Assembly: GCA_964017155.1 (NCBI GenBank)
Contig: OZ024867.1
Coordinates: forward strand, 9,441,525 to 9,505,524
Direction of reading: 5' to 3'
Source of the DNA: Oasisia sp. SBJ-2009
Taxonomy: Eukaryota > Annelida > Polychaeta > Sabellida > Siboglinidae
Length of the DNA stretch: 64,000 nucleotides
Part shown: positions 33,289-45,006 of the stretch, piece after piece
How positions within the stretch are numbered: the stretch's first letter is position 1
How the letters are laid out: each line of letters begins with the position of its first letter
The notes under the pieces: model-generated
The model's database searches: none
Told to the model about the DNA's origin: nothing
Seen by the model: only the letters and a program-made list of their open reading frames with translations
Program-made: the position numbers and the translations under genes

Positions 33289-33627
33289 TACATATATCAG
33301 GATTCTTCGTGGATTCCATTTTGACTTCTTGCACTTAGTCCATTTTGTGTATTTTCGTCTATTTCGCAATACGGCAATTTTTGCTAGTCTATATGCTGAT
33401 TCAAAATCTGAAGTCAGATTTGTCCCAGCAAGTCAGGATTTTGAGTTACACATTCTCGCACCATTTACGAATGACGGGTTGGCCGTAATATGCTACTTTA
33501 CGACTGTGGACTTAAATGATATCGAAGTTAGTAACGACATGCAGCCTCGTTGCAATAGTAAACAACAGCTTTAAACAAGGACTCTTTCATATAACTTTGA
33601 GAACAGCAGCAGTAAAAACCGCTTGTG
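33289..33627. other. no recognisable feature
   Basis: An 81-codon frame (33329-33574) without motifs; background sequence. Confidence 0.4.
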
Positions 33628-33766
33628 AAATTTGACACTCTCAACAAAGTCCTATTAAAGAATTACAGAGCAGTTTCAACAGAGCATTCGTCGGGCAAAT
33701 CTTGCAGAAAGTTGCAGTTCGTCGTTTGCTTGACCATCTCACTTTGAATGGGCTGCATAAAGAATA
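33628..33766 (+). pseudogene. RT fragment truncated at the tandem-array junction
   Basis: The frame reads KFDTLNKVLLKNYRAVST, then after one frameshift RAFVGQILQKVAVRRLLDHL and TLNGLHKEYQ. This matches the LKNYRPVS...KILEKV...L..HL..N.L....Q segment at the start of the RT domain of CR1/jockey-type LINEs. Homology stops where the 2.25-kb array begins (33767), with the next expected residues missing. The array boundary therefore lies inside an old LINE copy. Confidence 0.7.
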
Positions 33767-36014
33767 TCAAAACATCGAATGATCTCTACACTTGTCTCAG
33801 AAGGAACACATGCCAAATGCGTACCCTTCAGTTACACTATTGCAATGAATGAGGCACTTGTGTAGGTTGCCTTTGCATGCTGATTCCTAAGTATGCTGTA
33901 TCCAGTCGAGATGAATGCGTTTTGCTGGGTGTCATGACGGTCAAAGAATCATCTACTCAACTGTATTGAGTGGGTGTATGTGTACATGCGAGAATGTGTG
34001 TGGCATTCGCCGCGCCAATAGTGCTTATGCATATCAATGTTACGATACTTTCCGCGGTGCGATCTCGGCCTCTTACACAAGTTTCGTTTCATATGCATTA
34101 TTTTGCATCATACTTTGACATTACGTATCTTGATATACATCATATAGCGTGCAAAATAGCTCGATCAATCGTCTGAGTAAAACGTTTCGATTGTGAGAAC
34201 TGCAACATCAAAACTAATGTCCACTCGCACTAGCTGTGATACATATATCGATGTCATGCTATCGTTGATTTCATTCTTCCAGTGATCGGCCTGCATTATC
34301 ATCTGCCTCAACATATTGTATAAATCAAATAACTTGATAAAAACAACGCTTCACCCACTGTCGAATGACTGTTCCGCGTCGCCAATCTTCACATCATCGG
34401 GCCTGGTCGGTCAGTAATGCTGCCAGAAGTCGTCGGCCATGTGTCGCTGTATCTTCACCGGGCTCAGACACCTGAGAAAAAAACAATAAAAGAGCGTTAC
34501 AGTGTGCACGGTGTCTAACAAAATTGAAAGCAGCAGGCTCAATTCTTACATATGCCCACATTCCTTCACCCCACTGGCGTCAAAGACGCAAATCCCACCG
34601 CGATGCGGTCGAGATTACACTACAGAAACTGGCATCTGTCGCCAGCATTCGGCTGCGCGGCACAGTAATGGCGGCAAACCGGAAGACGCGCCACAACAAT
34701 ACCGTGACGTCACGACAATACGGCAGACGCGCCATTTTCGTTCCTGGCGACGTCAGATTTCAAGATGGCGACGCCTTTGATCTAAGCAAACTGGGGGGGG
34801 GGGCGCTTTCTTCCACTTTTACTTCGTTCTTTCAATGTTTTACTTGCGCTAGCCTATTTCGCAATAAGGTACACACACAGGACTACAGTTGTATTATGGT
34901 ACAACGGCCTTTGCGACATTCGGGTACTTTTTATGCACGATGCAAGTCAATGTGCGTGGCGTATAACACCGATTAGATTCAACAATGTCAGACTCTCTCC
35001 GTTGATTTTTAGACCAAAGATATCAGGCCTGCTGTGTCCGCGCGTATTAAAACCACTACACTACCTTACCCGCGCCTCTCGTAATGAAGTTTCAAACGTT
35101 GGAGCAATTGAGGTTGGCTTGCATTCTACGCAAGTGCCTAATTCATGTCGGAAATGGAACAGAATATTCATATTCTTGTTCTCATTCACAGTACACTGTA
35201 TATGGTGCATACCACTCTTCGATTAGTTGTCTCAATGTCTCAAGCAGCTTTCCACCTATGCCTAGGCAAATAGATGTTTGGACAGTATCTAATTTAACAT
35301 TCGTACTGCTGAGCTTCAAACTACTACACTCAACGACAGAAGTTCCCTTCATTGTGTTCGCAATCTACTCTCTGCGATCTGGAACTCTAAAACGTGTTAA
35401 CGGCGACGCCACGAGGGATGTATGCAGGCTGCGCAAAGATGTATCGGAAGCATTATATGCCATTCCATGCGATAAAAGACATTCGTTCGCATACAGGCTA
35501 GATTTACTCTGTAGTGTAATACTCTTTGTAGGGTGTAATATGTGTGTAGCTAGCTCAACATCAATGATTACATGATGCGACCATTGCATTGCCTGTTTGT
35601 TGCTTTGTGGTTTCGTTTTCATATTGAACTTGCGACATGTCTGCTCTTTGGTTTCAGGTCTTCCTATTTGAGTCCGAAGTGTGAGCGACACAGACCCTCT
35701 GAGAATGCGACGAGCGAGTAGTGATGAAGCCCACGCATGTCTAGTATATAATTTCGTAGTTGTCTGGGTAGTTTGGAACAACCTTTGTTTTATCGTGTGC
35801 CTCTTCGCCTTCACTGTTATGTCTAGCTTTTGGCGTTACCTGTTTGTCGGCATAGCGCTCACGACATGGCCAAAGAGCTGGCCTGTTGGCACTGATCACT
35901 GTAGCATATGTTATTGTTTCCAAGGCAATGTATCAACATATGCATTCGATCTCCGTCACTACCTAGATACAAATCTGCGTGCCGAGAAATGTGTGACTGC
36001 AATACATATTGGTC
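33767..36014 (+). repeat. array unit U1 (edge unit)
   Basis: 2248 bases; 11 G, 7 A; CRE intact at 34703-34714. Private changes include CCAATAGTGC near 34016, GATTTCATTC near 34267, ACTACAGAAAC near 34619 and GTGTAATATG near 35533. It shares TTGATATACATC and ATTATCATCTGCC with U14 (U13 has ATTATCATCTACC) rather than with the central units. Confidence 0.97.
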
Positions 36015-38262
36015 TCAAAACATCGAATGATCTCTACACTTGTCTCAGAAGGAACACATGCCAAATGCGTACCCTTCAGTTACACTATTGCAATGAATGA
36101 GGCACTTGTGTAGGTTGCCTTTGCATGCTGATTCCTAAGTATGCTGTATCCAGTCGAGATGAATGCGTTTTGCTGGGTGTCATGACGGTCAAAGAATCAT
36201 CTACTCAACTGTATTGAGTGGGTGTATGTGTACATGCGAGAATGTGTGTGGCATTCGCCGCGCCAATGGTGCTTATGCATATCAATGTTACGATACTTTC
36301 CGCGGTGCGATCTCGGCCTCTTACACAAGTTTCGTTTCATATGCATTATTTTGCATCATATTTTGACATTACGTATCTTGATACAAATCATATAGCGTGC
36401 AAAATAGCTCGATCAATCGTCTGAGTAAAACGTTTCGATTGTGAGAACTGCAACATCAAAACTAATGTCCACTCGCACTAGCTGTGATACATATATCGAT
36501 GTCATGCTATCGTTGATTTGATTCTTCCAGTGATCGGCCTACATTATCGTCTACCACAACATATTGTATAAATCAAATAACTTGATAAAAACAACGCTTC
36601 ACCCACTGTCGAATGACTGTTCCGCGTCGCCAATCTTCACATCATCGGGCCTGGTCGGTCAGTAATGCTGCCAGAAGTCGTCGGCCATGTGTCGCTGTAT
36701 CTTCACCGGGCTCAGACACCTGAGAAAAAAACAATAAAAGAGCGTTACAGTGTGCACGGTGTCTAACAAAATTGAAAGCAGCAGGCTCAATTCTTACATA
36801 TGCCCACATTCCTTCACCCCACTGGCGTCAAAGACGCAAATCCCACCGCGATGCGGTCGAGATTACACTAAAGAAACTGGCATCTGTCGCCAGCATTCGG
36901 CTGCGCGGCACAGTAATGGCGGCAAACCGGAAGACGCGCCACAACAATACCGTGACGTCACGACAATACGGCAGACGCGCCATTTTCGTTCCTGGCGACG
37001 TCAGATTTCAAGATGGCGACGCCTTTAATCTAAGCAAACTGGGGGGGGGGGCGCTTTCTTCCACTTTTACTTCGTTCTTTCAATGTTTTACTTGCGCTAG
37101 CCTATTTCGCAATAAGGTACACACACAGGACTACAGTTGTATTATGGTACAACGGCCTTTGCGACATTCGGGTACTTTTTATGCACGATGCAAGTCAATG
37201 TGCGTGGCGTATAACACCGATTAGATTCAACAATGTCAGACTCTCTCCGTTGATTTTTAGACCAAAGATATCAGGCCTGCTGTGTCCGCGCGTATTAAAA
37301 CCACTACACTACCCTACCCGCGCCCCTCGTAATGAAGTTTCAAACGTTGGAGCAATTGAGGTTGGCTTGCATTCTACGCAAGTGCCTAATTCATGTCGGA
37401 AATGGAACAGAATATTCATATTCTTGTTCTCATTCACAGTACACTGTATATGGTGCATACCACTCTTCGATTAGTTGTCTCAATGTCTCAAGCAGCTTTC
37501 CACCTATGCCTAGGCAAATAGATGTTTGGACAGTATCTAATTTAACATTCGTACTGCTGAGCTTCAAACTACTACACTCAACGACAGAAGTTCCCTTCAT
37601 TGTGTTCGCAATCTACTCTCTGCGATCTGGAACTCTAAAACGTGTTAACGGCGACGCCACGAGGGATGTATGCAGGCTGCGCAAAGATGTATCGGAAGCA
37701 TTATATGCCATTCCATGCGATAAAAGACATTCGTTCGCATACAGGCTAGATTTACTCTGTAGTGTAATACTCTTTGTAGGGTGTACAATGTGTGTAGCTA
37801 GCTCAACATCAATGATTACATGATGCGACCATTGCATTGCCTGTTTGTTGCTTTGTGGTTTCGTTTTCATATTGAACTTGCGACATGTCTGCTCTTTGGT
37901 TTCAGGTCTTCCTATTTGAGTCCGAAGTGTGAGCGACACAGACCCTCTGAGAATGCGACGAGCGAGTAGTGATGAAGCCCACGCATGTCTAGTATATAAT
38001 TTCGTAGTTGTCTGGGTAGTTTGGAACAACCTTTGTTTTATCGTGTGCCTCTTCGCCTTCACTGTTATGTCTAGCTTTTGGCGTTACCTGTTTGTCGGCA
38101 TAGCGCTCACGACATGGCCAAAGAGCTGGCCTGTTGGCACTGATCACTGTAGCATATGTTATTGTTTCCAAGGCAATGTATCAACATATGCATTCGATCT
38201 CCGTCACTACCTAGATACAAATCTGCGTGCCGAGAAATGTGTGACTGCAATACATATTGGTC
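36015..38262 (+). repeat. array unit U2 (type A)
   Basis: 2248 bases; 11 G, 7 A; CRE intact at 36951-36962. Type A marks: TTTAATCTAAG, CACACACAGG, CGCCCCTCG. Confidence 0.97.
36821..37051. promoter_or_regulatory. promoter-like module, one per array unit (shown for U2)
   Basis: A GC-rich block with closely packed known motifs: two perfect hairpins, GCGTC-AAA-GACGC (36825-36837) and ACCGC-GAT-GCGGT (36845-36857); a YY1-like AATGGCGGC (36915-36923); an ETS site ACCGGAAG (36926-36933); a palindromic CRE CGTGACGTCACG (36951-36962); an inverted YY1-like GCGCCATTTT (36977-36986); a half-CRE GACGTCAG (36997-37004); a YY1-type CAAGATGGCGAC (37009-37020); then poly-G (37041-37051). CRE, ETS and YY1 together are typical of CpG-type metazoan promoters. 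The same block recurs in all 14 units; only the CRE varies. Direction of any transcription cannot be told. Confidence 0.5.
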
Positions 38263-40511
38263 TCAAAACATCGAATGATCTCTACACTTGTCTCAGAAGG
38301 AACACATGCCAAATGCGTACCCTTCAGTTACACTATTGCAATGAATGAGGCACTTGTGTAGGTTGCCTTTGCATGCTGATTCCTAAGTATGCTGTATCCA
38401 GTCGAGATGAATGCGTTTTGCTGGGTGTCATGACGGTCAAAGAATCATCTACTCAACTGTATTGAGTGGGTGTATGTGTACATGCGAGAATGTGTGTGGC
38501 ATTCGCCGCGCCAATGGTGCTTATGCATATCAATGTTACGATACTTTCCGCGGTGCGATCTCGGCCTCTTACACAAGTTTCGTTTCATATGCATTATTTT
38601 GCATCATATTTTGACATTACGTATCTTGATATCAATCATATAGCGTGCAAAATAGCTCGATCAATCGTCTGAGTAAAACGTTTCGATTGTGAGAACTGCA
38701 ACATCAAAACTAATGTCCACTCGCACTAGCTGTGATACATATATCGATGTCATGCTATCGTTGATTTGATTCTTCCAGTGATCGGCCTACATTATCGTCT
38801 ACCACAACATATTGTATAAATCAAATAACTTGATAAAAACAACGCTTCACCCACTGTCGAATGACTGTTCCGCGTCGCCAATCTTCACATCATCGGGCCT
38901 GGTCGGTCAGTAATGCTGCCAGAAGTCGTCGGCCATGTGTCGCTGTATCTTCACCGGGCTCAGACACCTGAGAAAAAACAATAAAAGAGCGTTACAGTGT
39001 GCACGGTGTCTAACAAAATTGAAAGCAGCAGGCTCAATTCTTACATATGCCCACATTCCTTCACCCCACTGGCGTCAAAGACGCAAATCCCACCGCGATG
39101 CGGTCGAGATTACACTAAAGAAACTGGCATCTGTCGCCAGCATTCGGCTGCGCGGCACAGTAATGGCGGCAAACCGGAAGACGCGCCACAACAATACCGT
39201 GACGTCACGACAATACGGCAGACGCGCCATTTTCGTTCCTGGCGACGTCAGATTTCAAGATGGCGACGCCTTTGATCTAAGCAAACTGGGGGGGGGGGGG
39301 CGCTTTCTTCCACTTTTACTTCGTTCTTTCAATGTTTTACTTGCGCTAGCCTATTTCGCAATAAGGTACACACATAGGACTACAGTTGTATTATGGTACA
39401 ACGGCCTTTGCGACATTCGGGTACTTTTTATGCACGATGCAAGTCAATGTGCGTGGCGTATAACACCGATTAGATTCAACAATGTCAGACTCTCTCCGTT
39501 GATTTTTAGACCAAAGATATCAGGCCTGCTGCGTCCGCGCGTATTAAAACAACTACACTACCCTACCCGCGCCTCTCGTAATGAAGTTTCAAACGTTGGA
39601 GCAATTGAGGTTGGCTTGCATTCTACGCAAGTGCCTAATTCATGTCGGAAATGGAACAGAATATTCATATTCTTGTTCTCATTCACAGTACACTGTATAT
39701 GGTGCATACGACTCTTCGATTAGTTGTCTCAATGTCTCAAGCAGCTTTCCACCTATGCCTAGGCAAATATATGTTTGGACAGTATCTAATTTAACATTCG
39801 TACTGCTGAGCTTCAAACTACTACACTCAACGACAGAAGTTCCCTTCATTGTGTTCGCAATCTACTCTCTGCGATCTGGAACTCTAAAACGTGTTAAAGG
39901 CGACGCCACGAGGGATGTATGCAGGCGGCGCAAAGATGTATCGGAAGCATTATATGCCATTCCATGCGATAAAAGACATTCGTTCGCATACAGGCTAGAT
40001 TTACTCTGTAGTGTAATACTCTTTGTAGGGTGTACAATGTGTGTAGCTAGCTCAACATCAATGATTACATGATGCGACCATTGCATTGCCTGTTTGTTGC
40101 TTTGTGGTTTCGTTTTCATATTGAACTTGCGACATGTCTGCTCTTTGGTTTCAGGTCTTCCTATTTGAGTCCGAAGTGTGAGCGACACAGACCCTCTGAG
40201 AATGCGACGAGCGAGTAGTGATGAAGCCCACGCATGTCTAGTATATAATTTCGTAGTTGTCTGGGTAGTTTGGAACAACCTTTGTTTTATCGTGTGCCTC
40301 TTCGCCTTCACTGTTATGTCTAGCTTTTGGCGTTACCTGTTTGTCGGCATAGCGCTCACGACATGGCCAAAGAGCTGGCCTGTTGACACTGATCACTGTA
40401 GCATATGTTATTGTTTCCAAGGCAATGTATCAACATATGCATTCGATCTCCGTCACTACCTAGATACAAATCTGCGTGCCGAGAAATGTGTGACTGCAAT
40501 ACATATTGGTC
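38263..40511 (+). repeat. array unit U3 (type B)
   Basis: 2249 bases; 13 G, 6 A; CRE intact at 39198-39209. Type B marks: TGATATCAATC, CACACATAGG, CTGCGTCC, AAACAACTAC, GCATACGACTC, AAATATATG, CAGGCGGCGC, GTTGACACTG. With these run lengths a 262-codon frame (38935-39723) spans the poly-G. Confidence 0.97.
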
Positions 40512-42757
40512 TCAAAACATCGAATGATCTCTACACTTGTCTCAGAAGGAACACATGCCAAATGCGTACCCTTCAGTTACACTATTGCAATGAATGAGGC
40601 ACTTGTGTAGGTTGCCTTTGCATGCTGATTCCTAAGTATGCTGTATCCAGTCGAGATGAATGCGTTTTGCTGGGTGTCATGACGGTCAAAGAATCATCTA
40701 CTCAACTGTATTGAGTGGGTGTATGTGTACATGCGAGAATGTGTGTGGCATTCGCCGCGCCAATGGTGCTTATGCATATCAATGTTACGATACTTTCCGC
40801 GGTGCGATCTCGGCCTCTTACACAAGTTTCGTTTCATATGCATTATTTTGCATCATATTTTGACATTACGTATCTTGATATAAATCATATAGCGTGCAAA
40901 ATAGCTCGATCAATCGTCTGAGTAAAACGTTTCGATTGTGAGAACTGCAACATCAAAACTAATGTCCACTCGCACTAGCTGTGATACATATATCGATGTC
41001 ATGCTATCGTTGATTTGATTCTTCCAGTGATCGGCCTACATTATCGTCTACCACAACATATTGTATAAATCAAATAACTTGATAAAAACAACGATTCACC
41101 CACTGTCGAATGACTGTTCCGCGTCGCCAATCTTCACATCATCGGGCCTGGTCGGTCAGTAATGCTGCCAGAAGTCGTCGGCCATGTGTCGCTGTATCTT
41201 CACCTGGCTCAGACACCTGAGAAAAAAACAATAAAAGAGCGTTACAGTGTGCACGGTGTCTAACAAAATTGAAAGCAGCAGGCTCAATTCTTACATATGC
41301 CCACATTCCTTCACCCCACTGGCGTCAAAGACGCAAATCCCACCGCGATGCGGTCGAGATTACACTAAAGAAACTGGCATCTGTCGCCAGCATTCGGCTG
41401 CGCGGCACAGTAATGGCGGCAAACCGGAAGACGCGCCACAACAATACCGTGACGTCCCGACAATACGACAGACGCGCCATTTTCGTTCCTGGCGACGTCA
41501 GATTTCAAGATGGCGACGCCTTTGATCTAAGCAAACTGGGGGGGGGCGCTTTCTTCCACTTTTACTTCGTTCTTTCAATGTTTTACTTGCGCTAGCCTAT
41601 TTCGCAATAAGGTACACACATAGGACTACAGTTGTATTATGGTACAACGGCCTTTGCGACATTCGGGTACTTTTTATGCACGATGCAAGTCAATGTGCGT
41701 GGCGTATAACACCGATTAGATTCAACAATGTCAGACTCTCTCCGTTGATTTTTAGACCAAAGATATCAGGCCTGCTGTGTCCGCGCGTATTAAAACCACT
41801 ACACTACCCTACCCGCGCCTCTCGTAATGAAGTTTCAAACGTTGGAGCAATTGAGGTTGGCTTGCATTCTACGCAAGTGCCTAATTCATGTCGGAAATGG
41901 AACAGAATATTCATATTCTTGTTCTCATTCACAGTACACTGTATATGGTGCATACCACTCTTCGATTAATTTTCTCAATGTCTCAAGCAGCTTTCCACCT
42001 ATGCCTAGGCAAAGAGATGTTTGGACAGTATCTAATTTAACATTCGTACTGCTGAGCTTCAAACTACTACACTCAACGACAGAAGTTCCCTTCATTGTGT
42101 TCGCAATCTACTCTCTGCGATCTGGAACTCTAAAACGTGTTAAAGGCGACGCCACGAGGGATGTATGCAGGCTGCGCAAAGATGTATCGGAAGCATTATA
42201 TGCCATTCCATGCGATAAAAGACATTCGTTCGCATACAGGCTAGATTTACTCTGTAGTGTAATACTCTTTGTAGGGTGTACAATGTGTGTAGCTAGCTCA
42301 ACATCAATGATTACATGATGCGACCATTGCATTGCCTGTTTGTTGCTTTGTGGTTTCGTTTTCATATTGAACTTGCGACATGTCTGCTCTTTGGTTTCAG
42401 GTCTTCCTATTTGAGTCCGAAGTGTGAGCGACACAGACCCTCTGAGAATGCGACGAGCGAGTAGTGATGAAGCCCACGCATGTCTAGTATATAATTTCGT
42501 AGTTGTCTGGGTAGTTTGGAACAACCTTTGTTTTATCGTGTGCCTCTTCGCCTTCACTGTTATGTCTAGCTTTTGGCGTTACCTGTTTGTCGGCATAGCG
42601 CTCACGACATGGCCAAAGAGCTGGCCTGTTGGCACTGATCACTGTAGCATATGTTATTGTTTCCAAGGCAATGTATCAACATATGCATTCGATCTCCGTC
42701 ACTACCTAGATACAAATCTGCGTGCCGAGAAATGTGTGACTGCAATACATATTGGTC
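40512..42757 (+). repeat. array unit U4 (type C)
   Basis: 2246 bases; 9 G, 7 A; the CRE position 41448-41459 reads CGTGACGTCCCG (broken). Type C marks: TTGATATAAATC, ACGATTCACC, CACCTGGCTC, ATACGACAG, TTAATTTTCTC, CAAAGAGATG. Confidence 0.97.
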
Positions 42758-45006
42758 TCAAAACATCGAATGATCTCTACACTTGTCTCAGAAGGAACAC
42801 ATGCCAAATGCGTACCCTTCAGTTACACTATTGCAATGAATGAGGCACTTGTGTAGGTTGCCTTTGCATGCTGATTCCTAAGTATGCTGTATCCAGTCGA
42901 GATGAATGCGTTTTGCTGGGTGTCATGACGGTCAAAGAATCATCTACTCAACTGTATTGAGTGGGTGTATGTGTACATGCGAGAATGTGTGTGGCATTCG
43001 CCGCGCCAATGGTGCTTATGCATATCAATGTTACGATACTTTCCGCGGTGCGATCTCGGCCTCTTACACAAGTTTCGTTTCATATGCATTATTTTGCATC
43101 ATATTTTGACATTACGTATCTTGATACAAATCATATAGCGTGCAAAATAGCTCGATCAATCGTCTGAGTAAAACGTTTCGATTGTGAGAACTGCAACATC
43201 AAAACTAATGTCCACTCGCACTAGCTGTGATACATATATCGATGTCATGCTATCGTTGATTTGATTCTTCCAGTGATCGGCCTACATTATCGTCTACCAC
43301 AACATATTGTATAAATCAAATAACTTGATAAAAACAACGCTTCACCCACTGTCGAATGACTGTTCCGCGTCGCCAATCTTCACATCATCGGGCCTGGTCG
43401 GTCAGTAATGCTGCCAGAAGTCGTCGGCCATGTGTCGCTGTATCTTCACCGGGCTCAGACACCTGAGAAAAAAACAATAAAAGAGCGTTACAGTGTGCAC
43501 GGTGTCTAACAAAATTGAAAGCAGCAGGCTCAATTCTTACATATGCCCACATTCCTTCACCCCACTGGCGTCAAAGACGCAAATCCCACCGCGATGCGGT
43601 CGAGATTACACTAAAGAAACTGGCATCTGTCGCCAGCATTCGGCTGCGCGGCACAGTAATGGCGGCAAACCGGAAGACGCGCCACAACAATACCGTGACG
43701 TCACGACAATACGGCAGACGCGCCATTTTCGTTCCTGGCGACGTCAGATTTCAAGATGGCGACGCCTTTAATCTAAGCAAACTGGGGGGGGGGGGCGCTT
43801 TCTTCCACTTTTACTTCGTTCTTTCAATGTTTTACTTGCGCTAGCCTATTTCGCAATAAGGTACACACACAGGACTACAGTTGTATTATGGTACAACGGC
43901 CTTTGCGACATTCGGGTACTTTTTATGCACGATGCAAGTCAATGTGCGTGGCGTATAACACCGATTAGATTCAACAATGTCAGACTCTCTCCGTTGATTT
44001 TTAGACCAAAGATATCAGGCCTGCTGTGTCCGCGCGTATTAAAACCACTACACTACCCTACCCGCGCCCCTCGTAATGAAGTTTCAAACGTTGGAGCAAT
44101 TGAGGTTGGCTTGCATTCTACGCAAGTGCCTAATTCATGTCGGAAATGGAACAGAATATTCATATTCTTGTTCTCATTCACAGTACACTGTATATGGTGC
44201 ATACCACTCTTCGATTAGTTGTCTCAATGTCTCAAGCAGCTTTCCACCTATGCCTAGGCAAATAGATGTTTGGACAGTATCTAATTTAACATTCGTACTG
44301 CTGAGCTTCAAACTACTACACTCAACGACAGAAGTTCCCTTCATTGTGTTCGCAATCTACTCTCTGCGATCTGGAACTCTAAAACGTGTTAACGGCGACG
44401 CCACGAGGGATGTATGCAGGCTGCGCAAAGATGTATCGGAAGCATTATATGCCATTCCATGCGATAAAAGACATTCGTTCGCATACAGGCTAGATTTACT
44501 CTGTAGTGTAATACTCTTTGTAGGGTGTACAATGTGTGTAGCTAGCTCAACATCAATGATTACATGATGCGACCATTGCATTGCCTGTTTGTTGCTTTGT
44601 GGTTTCGTTTTCATATTGAACTTGCGACATGTCTGCTCTTTGGTTTCAGGTCTTCCTATTTGAGTCCGAAGTGTGAGCGACACAGACCCTCTGAGAATGC
44701 GACGAGCGAGTAGTGATGAAGCCCACGCATGTCTAGTATATAATTTCGTAGTTGTCTGGGTAGTTTGGAACAACCTTTGTTTTATCGTGTGCCTCTTCGC
44801 CTTCACTGTTATGTCTAGCTTTTGGCGTTACCTGTTTGTCGGCATAGCGCTCACGACATGGCCAAAGAGCTGGCCTGTTGGCACTGATCACTGTAGCATA
44901 TGTTATTGTTTCCAAGGCAATGTATCAACATATGCATTCGATCTCCGTCACTACCTAGATACAAATCTGCGTGCCGAGAAATGTGTGACTGCAATACATA
45001 TTGGTC
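42758..45006 (+). repeat. array unit U5 (type A)
   Basis: 2249 bases; 12 G, 7 A; CRE intact at 43694-43705. As U2 apart from one extra G. Confidence 0.97.

Larger units (their letters stand above)
36015..42757 (+). repeat. higher-order repeat, trimer copy 1 (units 2-4, types A-B-C)
   Basis: Three consecutive units with distinct variants: A (TTTAATCTAAG before poly-G, CGCCCCTCG), B (six A, CTGCGTCCGCG, GCAGGCGGCGC) and C (CACCTGGCTC, GACGTCCCGAC, TTAATTTTCTC). The same ordered triplet recurs immediately downstream. Confidence 0.9.
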
